Shown here: positions 44,939 through 53,100 of the stretch, piece after piece
Numbering within the stretch: the stretch's first letter is position 1
How the letters are laid out: each line of letters begins with the position of its first letter
Source: CAKZNE01 sp002695025
Lineage (GTDB): Bacteria > Bacteroidota > Bacteroidia > Flavobacteriales > Schleiferiaceae
NCBI GenBank assembly: GCA_913043285.1
Contig: CAJWML010000001.1
Location: 124,001-188,000 of the forward strand
Direction of reading: 5' to 3'
DNA length: 64,000 nt
The notes under the pieces: model-generated
The model's database searches: none
Seen by the model: the letters and a program-made list of their open reading frames with translations, nothing else
Told to the model about the DNA's origin: nothing
Made by a program: the position numbers and the translations under genes

Positions 44939-46138
44939 AACGCCTGCCTGCCTTTCCAGCATACTCTCGGTAATAAAACTGATGCCACAAACCAAGAGAA
45001 AGATGCGCCCTTCCGGGCTACGTTTTCCGAAAAAAGGGATCAGCATTAGGGCCAAAAATATGAGTAGACCAATAATGCCGTGCGTAGCCCAATGTTCCAG
45101 GTATACGTTGTGGTAATTATAATTGCGGTCGCGCAGGTAATATACATTATATCCATTCCAGAATTTCTGGTCATTATCCTGTAGCTTACGCTGCAAGGCT
45201 TCATTGGCGGCACCGGTTCCTGTTCCCAGCAACCAATGTTCCTTCACCACTTCCCAGCCATCATACCACAGGAATTTCCGGTGATTGGTCTGCTTCTGGT
45301 TTACCGTTTTCTCAAAGGAAAGCAGTTCATTGTAGGTATCCTGTATACGGTGCCTGCTTCCGGGAAATATCCACGCCATGCTCATGAAAACAACCACCAC
45401 CGCTATCAGGCCACCCATAGCCTTCCATACTCCGCTGCGCTGGTACAGGAAAGCAAAGAATACCCAACAATTCACTACCGTAAAAACAACGTATTGTATC
45501 CGTGCCGAGATAAATACTATCCCTATAGCCAGGATGATCATCAGCAGAAGGTCCACACTCCTACCGAAATAAAATTTCCTTCGTAATACGCCATACAAGA
45601 GGCACCCGTAGGAAAAGGACATATACATACCCAGGTAATGCGGTGGCAGCACCGCATAATCTACCAGGTGGGTAAAGTAAAACTCCTGGGCATCACCTGT
45701 ATCCAGAAAAGAGGCCAGCGCCATCACAAAGCATATCAGGATGCTCAGCACTGAAGAAGCAATAAAGGTCTGAAGAATGGTGCGCCTGGCTTTTTTGCGG
45801 AAGATTATCAGGCTTCCCAACACAAGTGGCCATACCACAAAGGGTAGCTTCAGCACCACGTCCTTTTCGGCTTCGTCCGCCAGGGGTGTATAAAAAGCCC
45901 CTACCACTATCCACAGGTAATACAAAAAGAAAAGGCCGGCCATCTTATTACGTGCCAAAGCCTCGAATTTTTCATTAAACCGGGCGCTCAGTAACCAAAA
46001 AAGACCGAAAAGCATCATGCCCAATGTTAAGGGTAACCACTTGGGTTGAAAAGGTAAGAGCACCGCAAAAAACAAAAGGCTATATAGATATAGCCTTTTC
46101 CAGATCTTGGATGTTTCGGATGTCTTAGTTGCTGGCAA
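44858..46138 (-). CDS. Second O-antigen ligase/polymerase-like membrane protein
   Basis: 426 residues with about ten membrane helices and the signature YNYHNVYLEHWATHGIIGLL. Its last region (FITESMLERQAG) is clearly related to the convergent gene's SMLTESMLIRHKA, so the two look like paralogues placed tail-to-tail with an 81-bp antisense overlap. The start is TTG at 46138: the next upstream in-frame codon but one is a stop and no ATG is available. It overlaps the end of ctpA by 14 bases and is probably read from the ctpA transcript. Its substrate, peptidoglycan-linked or surface glycan, is unknown. Confidence 0.82.
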   Translation of the reverse strand: MPATKTSETSKIWKRLYLYSLLFFAVLLPFQPKWLPLTLGMMLFGLFWLLSARFNEKFEALARNKMAGLFFLYYLWIVVGAFYTPLADEAEKDVVLKLPFVVWPLVLGSLIIFRKKARRTILQTFIASSVLSILICFVMALASFLDTGDAQEFYFTHLVDYAVLPPHYLGMYMSFSYGCLLYGVLRRKFYFGRSVDLLLMIILAIGIVFISARIQYVVFTVVNCWVFFAFLYQRSGVWKAMGGLIAVVVVFMSMAWIFPGSRHRIQDTYNELLSFEKTVNQKQTNHRKFLWYDGWEVVKEHWLLGTGTGAANEALQRKLQDNDQKFWNGYNVYYLRDRNYNYHNVYLEHWATHGIIGLLIFLALMLIPFFGKRSPEGRIFLLVCGISFITESMLERQAGVLFFSFFYSVFFIMPTGEEEDGQQHVE

Positions 46139-47795
46139 CCGTTAGAATATTAGTGTATTTCGGACTATCATTCAACACTTTGAGCGCTTCCTTGACATCA
46201 TCATCATGCTCAATGGCGTTCTGTATACGCCCCCGCTCGTAATAATAGCGGGAAACGATTTCTTCCTCCAGCAATATCCTGATCTCTTTTTCGTACGACT
46301 TGAGGTCTTCATCTTCTTCCCTGGAATATTTGGCCATCAGTGAATTGATATCCGCCTCCAGGCCATCCAGGTAATTTTCTTTCTCCGCAAACTTCTTCAA
46401 CTCCTCCAGCTTTTGTTCTGTTTTGGTCTGATAGTCAAAGTCCTTTTGACCCAACCAGCTCAGGAAAGCCTGATACTCCTGATCAGTAAGCTCAAAATTG
46501 GCAGCCGGAGCTATGGAAGGATGATTCCTTTTATAGACGGTAGCATAATCAAAGATCAGAAGCTTTTGATAAAGGGCAATTATGGCATTACTCAATTCTT
46601 CATCGTCCACAGTGATATCGGGATCTATTCCTCCACCGTCAAATACGGGACGGCCATTCACGGTTTCAAAGCGCGTGCGCAACGAATCCGGGATCTTGCT
46701 TACGCTGCCATCTTCGGCACGTTCAGCATAATTGATAGCCTGGATACATCTTCCGCTAGGTGTATAGTACTTGGCAATGGTCACTTTAAGCTGGGCTCCG
46801 TAGGAAAGTTTACGGGTTTGCTGCACCAGGCCTTTTCCAAAACTACGCTGACCAATGATCACGGCACGGTCGTAATCCTGGAGAGTACCACTCACGATCT
46901 CTGAAGCTGAGGCACTACCACGATTAATTAGCACCGCCAATGGAATATTGGTATCCATGGGTTTGTTGAGGGTACGGTAGGTTTTTTCCCATTCTTCCAT
47001 CTTACCCTTGGTTTTCACCACTTCTCTGCCCTTGTCTACAAAAAGGTTGGTAATATTCACCGCTTCACTAAGCAATCCTCCGGGGTTACCCCGCAGGTCC
47101 AGGATCAACCCTTTAAGGTCATTGCTCTTCCGCAAGTCCGTAAATGCCTCGCGCACCTCGGTGGTGGCTTTATCGGTAAAGCTGTTCAATGATATGTACC
47201 CAATACCGGAATTCAGCATGCCATAATAAGGCACACTTTTCACCTGTACTTCTTCCCTCTCGATCTCTTTGGTAATATGCTCACCGTCACGGGAGATGGT
47301 CATGGTGAATTTAGTTCCCGGAGCACCCTTGAGTATTTTACTTACATCTTCCGTACTCTTGCCCTCCACACTTTTACCGTCTACGGTAAGTATGATATCC
47401 CCGGCCATAAGCCCGGCTTTGTCCGCAGCAAAACCCTCATAAGGCATGGTAACCACTATCTTACCGTCATGAGTGCGTATGCCGGCCCCTATGCCCCCAT
47501 AATTACCGGTAGTCTGGATCTTATAATCCTCCACCATTTCCTCGGGAATGTAGTTGGTATAAGGGTCCAATGAGGAAAGCATGGAAACGATGGCTTCATC
47601 CATCAATTCGCCCGGCTCCGTTTCATCCACATAATAGAGGTTCACCTCCTTGAATACATTGGTGAAAATGTCGAGCTGCTTGCTTATCTCAAAATAATCC
47701 GGAGTATAGGCCACCGAAACCACCAGGACGGTTGCCGTGAGCACACCTAGTCCGTACTTCAAAAATTTCTTCATTGAATACTTCATTTTTTTCAT
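46125..47795 (-). CDS. ctpA: C-terminal processing peptidase, S41 family (CtpA)
   Basis: About 556 residues. An N-terminal signal anchor (FLKYGLGVLTATVLVVSVAY) is followed by a PDZ domain (GGIGAGIRTHDGKIVVTMPY ... GLMAGDIILTVDG) and the S41 protease domain, with the catalytic Ser in GSASASEIVSG and the Lys in RSFGKGLVQQ. A C-terminal helical region follows. Such enzymes trim periplasmic proteins near their C-termini. Starts at 47804 (GTG), 47795, 47786 or 47774 are all possible; I give the second. It is the last gene of the DUF4271-hemD-rnpA-ctpA run, with the ligase-like gene attached. Confidence 0.92.
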   Translation of the reverse strand: MKKMKYSMKKFLKYGLGVLTATVLVVSVAYTPDYFEISKQLDIFTNVFKEVNLYYVDETEPGELMDEAIVSMLSSLDPYTNYIPEEMVEDYKIQTTGNYGGIGAGIRTHDGKIVVTMPYEGFAADKAGLMAGDIILTVDGKSVEGKSTEDVSKILKGAPGTKFTMTISRDGEHITKEIEREEVQVKSVPYYGMLNSGIGYISLNSFTDKATTEVREAFTDLRKSNDLKGLILDLRGNPGGLLSEAVNITNLFVDKGREVVKTKGKMEEWEKTYRTLNKPMDTNIPLAVLINRGSASASEIVSGTLQDYDRAVIIGQRSFGKGLVQQTRKLSYGAQLKVTIAKYYTPSGRCIQAINYAERAEDGSVSKIPDSLRTRFETVNGRPVFDGGGIDPDITVDDEELSNAIIALYQKLLIFDYATVYKRNHPSIAPAANFELTDQEYQAFLSWLGQKDFDYQTKTEQKLEELKKFAEKENYLDGLEADINSLMAKYSREEDEDLKSYEKEIRILLEEEIVSRYYYERGRIQNAIEHDDDVKEALKVLNDSPKYTNILTVASN

Positions 47796-47877
47796 TTCTA
47801 TCACCTTCAGGTAGCAGATATCAGGGCCGAGCCGAATTTACTAAAAACGCGAAAATCAGCGTCTCATTGTTCCGCAT

Positions 47878-48249
47878 TTATACATTGTTGAGCTCGGTCA
47901 TTAATTTTTTGAACGCAGGTAGAATAGCTTCAAATTCCATAGCTTTTGAAGGCATGTAGATAAACATAACCGCCATGGTCCTTTCGGGTTCGGTTTGCAA
48001 GATAACAGCAGGCTTTTCAAGGCGGTAGGCTTCACGCATCCTTCGCTTGATCAGGTTACGGTCCACCGCTTTGCGGAACTTTCGCTTAGACACGGAAAAA
48101 CCGGCCTTCACCGGTACTTTATCCACGGGATCAAAAAAGCCATATACCGCTATTATAGGATATGCCCGTACAGATCTTCCTTCAGCAAAGAGCTGTTCTA
48201 TCCATTTGCGGCTTTTGAGTTTTTCTGCCTTTCCGAATCTTTGGGCCAT
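47878..48249 (-). CDS. rnpA: Ribonuclease P protein component RnpA
   Basis: About 123 residues. The RNR-type core AGFSVSKRKFRKAVDRNLIK followed by RRMREAYRL is the family signature, and EKLKSRKWIEQLFAEGRSV is the usual N-terminus. RnpA is the protein cofactor of RNase P, which matures tRNA 5' ends. Here it is not next to rpmH but in the Bacteroidota order hemD-rnpA-ctpA. The start codon lies four bases beyond the T-tract of a terminator-like hairpin, so rnpA expression may depend on read-through. I chose MAQRFGKAEK over an ATG five codons upstream, which lies in that T-tract. Confidence 0.94.
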   Translation of the reverse strand: MAQRFGKAEKLKSRKWIEQLFAEGRSVRAYPIIAVYGFFDPVDKVPVKAGFSVSKRKFRKAVDRNLIKRRMREAYRLEKPAVILQTEPERTMAVMFIYMPSKAMEFEAILPAFKKLMTELNNV

Positions 48250-48253
48250 CCTG

Positions 48254-48288
48254 CAAAAAAACAAAAAGCCATCCGCATGGGGATGGCT
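48254..48288 (-). terminator. Terminator-like hairpin between hemD and rnpA
   Basis: AGCCATCC/GGATGGCT with a six-base loop (48267-48288) is followed on the minus strand by TTTTTGTTTTTTTG, which runs to within four bases of the rnpA ATG. It can end hemD transcription or act as an attenuator for rnpA-ctpA. Confidence 0.8.
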
Positions 48289-48312
48289 CTTGCTAATTAT
48301 TGGTACAAACGG

Positions 48313-49059
48313 TTATTTTTTATTCACCTTCTTGATGTAATCCTCCAATGCCATGGTCATGGAAGGAAGCTTGGGCGTAGGCGCCTTTATATCCAGACGA
48401 AGGCCGGCATCCTTTATAGCGCGGTGCGTACTGCTGCCAAATGCAGCAATGCGGGTATTATTCTGTTTAAAATCCGGGAAATTCTCCATCAGCGATTTGA
48501 TCCCGGAAGGACTAAAGAAAACCAGGATATCATAATACACATCAGACAGATCGGATAGATCACTGGATACTGTATTGTACAGGATAGCACGGGTATAATT
48601 GATCTTGGCATCCTTCAAGAGCTTGGGTATTTCCGGCTTTAGTACATCCGAAGAAGGAAGCAGGAACTTTTCATCCTTATGCTTTTTGATAAGCGGGATA
48701 AGATCCTGGAAAGTATTATTACCGAAATAGATCTTCCTCTTACGGTAAACCACATACTTCTGGAGGTAATAGGCAATGGCCTCTGAAGTACAGAAATACT
48801 TCATCTCGTTAGGAACACTGAAGCGTATTTCCTCGCTGATGCGAAAAAAATGATCTACCGCATTACGGCTGGTGAGGATCACTGCGGTATGGCCAGGAAT
48901 GTTGACCTTTTGTTTGCGAACATCCGCTACATCCACTCCAGCCACATGAATAAAAGGCCGGAAATCAATCTTTAACTTCTGCTTTTCCGCCAGGTCAAAA
49001 TAGGGGGAGTTGTCGGTTTGAGGTTCAGGCTGAGAAACAAGAATAGTCTTTACTTTCAA
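48313..49059 (-). CDS. hemD: Uroporphyrinogen-III synthase
   Basis: 248 residues with the two-lobed HemD pattern: IDFRPFIHVAGVDVADVRKQ in the first lobe, ILTSRNAVDHFFRI, then VFFSPSGIKSLMENFPDF and IAAFGSSTHRAIKDAGLRLD in the second. It closes hydroxymethylbilane to uroporphyrinogen III for haem, consistent with the many haem c proteins encoded nearby. HemD sequences are poorly conserved, but the FFSPSG and FGSSTHRA segments and the neighbours support the call. It lies between DUF4271 and rnpA. Confidence 0.9.
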   Translation of the reverse strand: MKVKTILVSQPEPQTDNSPYFDLAEKQKLKIDFRPFIHVAGVDVADVRKQKVNIPGHTAVILTSRNAVDHFFRISEEIRFSVPNEMKYFCTSEAIAYYLQKYVVYRKRKIYFGNNTFQDLIPLIKKHKDEKFLLPSSDVLKPEIPKLLKDAKINYTRAILYNTVSSDLSDLSDVYYDILVFFSPSGIKSLMENFPDFKQNNTRIAAFGSSTHRAIKDAGLRLDIKAPTPKLPSMTMALEDYIKKVNKK

Positions 49060-49102
49060 AGGATATGCCTTTTTATGCGTTAGTAATCACCATCCCTTAA
49101 TT

Positions 49103-49741
49103 TTAAAGGCTTTTAAGCCAATAGATTAAAAAGGAAAAAGGGACTATTTCCAGCGCGCAAAGGTATAAAATTTTATAGTTAGTGCCACCGGGTAAATCCC
49201 ACAACCTCAAACTGCTAATCAATAAGGCCAGTAGGTAGCCAGCTAACATGAAAAATAATATAAGGTAAGAGCCTGATTCCCTTAAACCTGGCGTAAAAGT
49301 GGTAATAATGAGGATAGGAAGTAGCCATAAGGCAGACCAGCTGCGGTAAGCCAGGTTGGTATTCTGCACTACGGCAATACGCTCCTGCTCCTGGAATAAC
49401 CATCCCACAAAAAGGGCAAGAAAATTTTTAGTGAGAAAAAACAACAATATGATAAACAACACCCTGGCAAACGAATACAGTTCTATTGCCTCAGGTAATA
49501 TCAACAGGCAGCCCATGGTATACACCAGGTAAAAATTGAGAGTAAGCAATACATCAAAGGCATCTCTTACCCCATTGGGATTGAATTCTGATTCAAAAGT
49601 CTTGGCCCCACGGTTAAAGGGTAATGCCCGGAAGAAATAAAACTTCTTAGGATGGTATAAGCGGGCAAATACCACCAGAAATGAGGCGACCAGTAAAGCC
49701 ACTAATATCCAGTCCGTATGATGTGCAACCCGTTCTTCCAA
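49103..49741 (-). CDS. DUF4271 membrane protein
   Basis: 212 residues with about seven membrane helices and the FNPNGVRDAFDVLLTLNFYL segment. DUF4271 proteins are found beside hemD in Bacteroidota and have no known function. The start is TTG at 49741: no in-frame ATG lies before the upstream stop. The start codon follows a hairpin and run of T much as rnpA does. A TAATTTTG promoter box lies inside the hairpin loop. Confidence 0.82.
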   Translation of the reverse strand: MEERVAHHTDWILVALLVASFLVVFARLYHPKKFYFFRALPFNRGAKTFESEFNPNGVRDAFDVLLTLNFYLVYTMGCLLILPEAIELYSFARVLFIILLFFLTKNFLALFVGWLFQEQERIAVVQNTNLAYRSWSALWLLPILIITTFTPGLRESGSYLILFFMLAGYLLALLISSLRLWDLPGGTNYKILYLCALEIVPFSFLIYWLKSL

Positions 49742-49744
49742 TGC

Positions 49745-49783
49745 AAAAAAAATAAGGCTCCAAAATTAAAGAATCCCGGAGCC
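49745..49783 (-). terminator. Hairpin and T-tract before DUF4271
   Basis: GGCTCC (49756-49761) pairs with GGAGCC (49778-49783) and is followed on the minus strand by TTATTTTTTTT, ending three bases before the TTG start. It can end the upstream T9SS gene; the loop also holds an exact -7 box. Confidence 0.6.
49761..49768 (-). promoter_or_regulatory. Putative -7 element of DUF4271-hemD
   Basis: The minus strand reads TAATTTTG, an exact TAnnTTTG match, 19 bases before the TTG start. It overlaps the terminator-like hairpin. Confidence 0.45.
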
Positions 49784-49808
49784 CTACGTAAAAGTTATTT
49801 AACGGTAT

Positions 49809-50630
49809 TTATTCAACCAGCAATTGCTGGGGTTTTATATTTGAACCAATGGGCGCTACAAGGTAATTACCGGGCGCCAGGCCTTCGAGTGAAAGTATAG
49901 CCTGCCCCCGTAAGAATTCAAGGTTGCTGAGATACTTAACCACCTTTCCTTGCAGATCCATAATCTTTACTTCCTGAATATCAGAAGGTATACCTTCCAG
50001 ACTCACCCAACTGCGAGCAGGGTTAGGTGCCATGCTAAAGTTCATTACTTCCTGGGCCTCTTCTATTCCTACAGAGCTCTCTTTGTTAAGTACCAGGGTT
50101 TGGGTAGCTATCGCGTCACCTGATGTTGTCCCGTTGCCGTTGGCAAAATTAACGGCTGTGTAAATGGTACTCTGATCTGGTGCATTTCCACTGTTCCAGG
50201 TAAAAGTCCAGGTACGCACACCTCCTGTTGGAGATATCCCGTTAAAAGAGTGGCCGATAAAGGAGCCGGTTTTGATCAGGGCATTGCTGCCACCGGTTGA
50301 GAGGGTGCCCACATGATTACCTCCTCCTTCAACACTGGTCTGAAAGCCGATCCGCGCATTGTTCAAACCTCCATCATTGGCGGTAACGGTTATGGTATAA
50401 TTAGTATTGGCCACGAAACCAGTTGCAGGAATATCCGTGGTGATACTTACGGTCCTGGCACCTACCGAGGGTCCTCCGGCATGACAGCCTGATCTTGCAC
50501 AGGTTTGATTACCGCTTTTCGGTGAACCGGTATTTCCGGAAGGGGCACCACTGGAGTTGGTAAAAGCATCAAATGAGATTAATACCGCTGAAGCCAGTAA
50601 AGTAAAATACAGAATAGTTCTTTTCGTCAT
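49809..50630 (-). CDS. T9SS protein with a choice-of-anchor V-like domain and CX4CH motif
   Basis: 273 residues. A signal peptide (MTKRTILYFTLLASAVLISF) is followed by NQTCARSGCHAGGP, with C44, C49 and H50. A beta-rich domain of the choice-of-anchor V / reelin-like type follows (NTNYTITVTANDGGLNNARI, GFQTSVEGGGNHVG, TWTFTWNSGNAPDQSTIYTA). It ends in a type A T9SS tail (MAPNPARSWVSLEG ... LAPGNYLVAPIG). Related proteins that I recall carry CXXCH, a haem c site, at this place; here the spacing is four residues, so haem binding is possible but unproven. It is probably surface-exposed or secreted. Confidence 0.75.
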   Translation of the reverse strand: MTKRTILYFTLLASAVLISFDAFTNSSGAPSGNTGSPKSGNQTCARSGCHAGGPSVGARTVSITTDIPATGFVANTNYTITVTANDGGLNNARIGFQTSVEGGGNHVGTLSTGGSNALIKTGSFIGHSFNGISPTGGVRTWTFTWNSGNAPDQSTIYTAVNFANGNGTTSGDAIATQTLVLNKESSVGIEEAQEVMNFSMAPNPARSWVSLEGIPSDIQEVKIMDLQGKVVKYLSNLEFLRGQAILSLEGLAPGNYLVAPIGSNIKPQQLLVE

Positions 50631-50676
50631 ATGTTTTTGTTTTTGTAAAGCAGTAAAGTTAAATTTTTTTCCTTTT

Positions 50677-50684
50677 TACCTTTG
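50677..50684 (+). promoter_or_regulatory. Putative -7 element of the acyl-CoA dehydrogenase gene
   Basis: TACCTTTG, an exact TAnnTTTG match, 21 bases before the ATG at 50706. It also shows that the in-frame ATG at 50682 is not the real start. Confidence 0.6.
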
Positions 50685-50705
50685 CACCATAATTTTAAAA
50701 CTCCT

Positions 50706-51884
50706 ATGTCAACAGATCTCTTTCAGTCACCTGACTATTACAATATTGATGAGCTTCTTTCGGAAGAACATATCCTGGTGCGCAACGCTACCCGTGAGTG
50801 GGTAAAAAAAGACGTAAGTCCTATTATTGAAGAGTACGCCCAAAAAGCTGAATTCCCGAAACAACTGGTTAAAGGCCTGGCAGAGATCGGGGCCTTCGGA
50901 CCCTATATTCCCGAAGAATACGGAGGTGCCGGGCTAGACCAGATATCCTACGGCCTCATGATGCAGGAAATCGAAAGGGGCGATTCCGGAGTCCGTTCTA
51001 CCTGTAGTGTTCAGTCTTCCCTGGTGATGTACCCTATTTACGCCTATGGCTCTGAAGAACAACGTAAAAAATATCTTCCCAAACTAGCCAGTGGTGAATA
51101 CCTGGGAAGCTTTGGACTGACTGAGCCCGACTTTGGCAGTAATCCGGGAGGAATGGTAACCAACTTTAAAGACAAAGGTGATCACTACCTGCTGAACGGC
51201 TCTAAAATGTGGATATCCAACGCTCCCTTTTGTGACGTAGCAGTGGTTTGGGCCAAAAATGAGGAAGGTCGCATTCACGGACTGATCGTGGAACGTGGTA
51301 TGGAAGGATTTACCACCCCGGAAACACACAACAAATGGAGCTTGCGGGCCAGCGCTACCGGAGAACTGGTATTTGATAATGTAAAGGTTCCTAAAGAAAA
51401 TCTCCTCCCCAATAAATCAGGTTTGGGAGCTCCACTGGGCTGCCTGGACAGCGCACGCTACGGAATTGCATGGGGAGCCCTGGGCGCAGCCATGGACTGC
51501 TACGATACTGCATTGCGCTATTCCAAGGAGCGTGTACAGTTTGACCGTCCTATTGCCGGTTTTCAATTGCAGCAAAAGAAACTTGCCGAAATGATTACCG
51601 AGATCACCAAAGCGCAATTACTGGTCTGGCGACTGGGTAAACTCAAAAATGAGAAGCGGGCTACTTCCGCTCAGATATCCATGGCCAAACGCAACAATGT
51701 GGACATGGCCCTGAAGATAGCCCGGGAAGCACGCCAAATGCTGGGAGGTATGGGAATAACCGGAGAATATCCCATTATGCGCCACATGATGAACCTGGAA
51801 TCGGTGGTTACCTATGAAGGTACCCATGATATTCACCTACTTATTACCGGCATGGATATAACCGGTGAGAATGCGTTCAAATAA
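50706..51884 (+). CDS. Acyl-CoA dehydrogenase, glutaryl-CoA dehydrogenase-like
   Basis: About 392 residues. The FAD and substrate motifs are FGLTEPDFGSNPGGM and SKMWISNAPFCDVAVVWAK. The catalytic Glu is in the C-terminal VTYEGTHDIHLLITGMDITG, whose wording resembles glutaryl-CoA dehydrogenase more than the straight-chain enzymes. It oxidises an acyl-CoA to the enoyl-CoA, with electrons to ETF; glutaryl-CoA from lysine breakdown is the likely substrate (inference). The stop is followed at once by the GTG of apt, so the two form an operon. Confidence 0.9.
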   Translation: MSTDLFQSPDYYNIDELLSEEHILVRNATREWVKKDVSPIIEEYAQKAEFPKQLVKGLAEIGAFGPYIPEEYGGAGLDQISYGLMMQEIERGDSGVRSTCSVQSSLVMYPIYAYGSEEQRKKYLPKLASGEYLGSFGLTEPDFGSNPGGMVTNFKDKGDHYLLNGSKMWISNAPFCDVAVVWAKNEEGRIHGLIVERGMEGFTTPETHNKWSLRASATGELVFDNVKVPKENLLPNKSGLGAPLGCLDSARYGIAWGALGAAMDCYDTALRYSKERVQFDRPIAGFQLQQKKLAEMITEITKAQLLVWRLGKLKNEKRATSAQISMAKRNNVDMALKIAREARQMLGGMGITGEYPIMRHMMNLESVVTYEGTHDIHLLITGMDITGENAFK

Positions 51885-52409
51885 GTGGGTTTCACGGATA
51901 AAATAAGAGGCCTCATTAAGGAGGTTCCTGACTTTCCCAAACCAGGAATCTTTTTTAAGGACATTACCCCTTTATTACTGGACCCGGCACTTTATTCAGA
52001 ACTTATTGATAAGCTGGCCGCACCATTTACCGGCCAGCAAATTGATTTTGTAGTCGGAATGGAGTCCCGGGGCTTTTTATTTGGGATGGGCCTGGCCCAA
52101 AAACTGGGAGCCGGCTTTATTCCGGTACGTAAAAAGGGGAAGCTTCCCCGACCTACGTATGGCATTCAGTATGATCTGGAATATGGCTCGGCAGAACTGG
52201 AAATCCACAGGGAAGATATACCGACCGGGAGCAAAGTGCTTATCCACGATGATCTTTTAGCTACAGGAGGTACAGCACAAGCCACGCAAAAACTCGTGGA
52301 AATAGCCGGGGCGCAGGTTAGCGGATTTAGCTTCATTATAGAACTGTCATTTTTAAAGGGGCGCGAACACCTTAAACATAACGCCATTCACAGTATAGTG
52401 ACGTACTGA
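51885..52409 (+). CDS. apt: Adenine phosphoribosyltransferase
   Basis: 174 residues. The PRPP-binding motif VLIHDDLLATGGTAQA and the family segments IKEVPDFPKPGIFFKDITPL and GMESRGFLFGMGLA are present. It converts adenine and PRPP to AMP in purine salvage. The start is GTG immediately after the dehydrogenase stop, with no gap, so translation is probably coupled. Confidence 0.96.
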   Translation: MGFTDKIRGLIKEVPDFPKPGIFFKDITPLLLDPALYSELIDKLAAPFTGQQIDFVVGMESRGFLFGMGLAQKLGAGFIPVRKKGKLPRPTYGIQYDLEYGSAELEIHREDIPTGSKVLIHDDLLATGGTAQATQKLVEIAGAQVSGFSFIIELSFLKGREHLKHNAIHSIVTY

Positions 52410-52575
52410 TTTAAGGTAGATTTATACCACGAGCTGGGGAATTTATGATCGTATTTCAGCACGCCAGAGAAACACCCAAGACACCTATACCCTTGAAAAT
52501 CAGTTTCCTATATAAGGATATGATTTGTGGCAATATTTCTGACCTTATCTCTGCAGCATATTAAAATGAAAACCG

Positions 52576-52839
52576 ATGAAAAGTTTGAGAAATTTTGCAA
52601 TAGCTTTAATGACAGTAGGTATCACTACTCTTGCCTCCGCACAAAGTGAAGCCCAGGCGCCCAACGAAAAAGCTACCACACCTGAGGTAGTTCAGACTGA
52701 AACAAAAGAGGCTCCTGTGGAAAAAGAGGTACCTACACAAAAAGCTGAACAAAAAGAAGTAGCCACGGTCAAGACCGTAGCTACTAAAGAAAAGCAGGCT
52801 AAAAGAAAGGAGAAAGCCCGCGAAGAAGAAAAAGAATAA
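52576..52839 (+). CDS. Small secreted protein with a lysine/glutamate-rich tail
   Basis: 87 residues. The signal peptide MKSLRNFAIALMTVGITTLA ends SAQ, and the mature part is a low-complexity run of Glu, Lys, Thr, Val and Ala (ETKEAPVEKEVPTQKAEQKE), probably disordered. It is likely periplasmic. I recognise no family, and composition alone gives no function. A strong terminator follows, and the 166 bases before it hold no convincing gene. Confidence 0.65.
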   Translation: MKSLRNFAIALMTVGITTLASAQSEAQAPNEKATTPEVVQTETKEAPVEKEVPTQKAEQKEVATVKTVATKEKQAKRKEKAREEEKE

Positions 52840-52860
52840 ATATCCATCTACCTGATAATG

Positions 52861-52894
52861 AAAACAGCCCGCTTGAAGCGGGCTGTTTTTTTAT
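52861..52894 (+). terminator. Intrinsic terminator after the small secreted protein gene
   Basis: AACAGCCCGC-TTGAA-GCGGGCTGTT forms a 10-bp stem followed by TTTTTATT. Confidence 0.9.
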
Positions 52895-53058
52895 TCGGGC
52901 AACCGCTAAATTCTAATATACCAATTGCGCCTTGCAATATCCGGCAGAATACAGTGCCAATGTTTTTAATTATCAGGCACTTGTGTTTTTTACAATTCTT
53001 ATTTTTCAAGATAGAGGGTACCATATTTCCACCCTCATAAAACCCTTCAAATAAAAAA

Positions 53059-53077
53059 CCCCCGTTAAAAACGGGGG
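53059..53077. terminator. Terminator of the LruC-domain gene
   Basis: CCCCCGTT-AAA-AACGGGGG forms an 8-bp stem. On the minus strand it is followed by TTTTTTATTTG, ending the gene at 53101-55311; on the plus strand it is followed by CTTATTTTT and may catch read-through. The 165 bases between the two terminators hold nothing else I can identify. Confidence 0.88.
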
Positions 53078-53100
53078 CTTATTTTTAAGGAATTTGTTTC

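Noticed and set aside
52445..52564. 39-codon open frame upstream of the small secreted protein gene
   Set aside because: No signal, helix or compositional feature, no overlap or promoter that would support translation; likely chance.
52858..53040. 60-codon plus-strand open frame downstream of 52839
   Set aside because: It runs through an intrinsic terminator hairpin and has no coding features.
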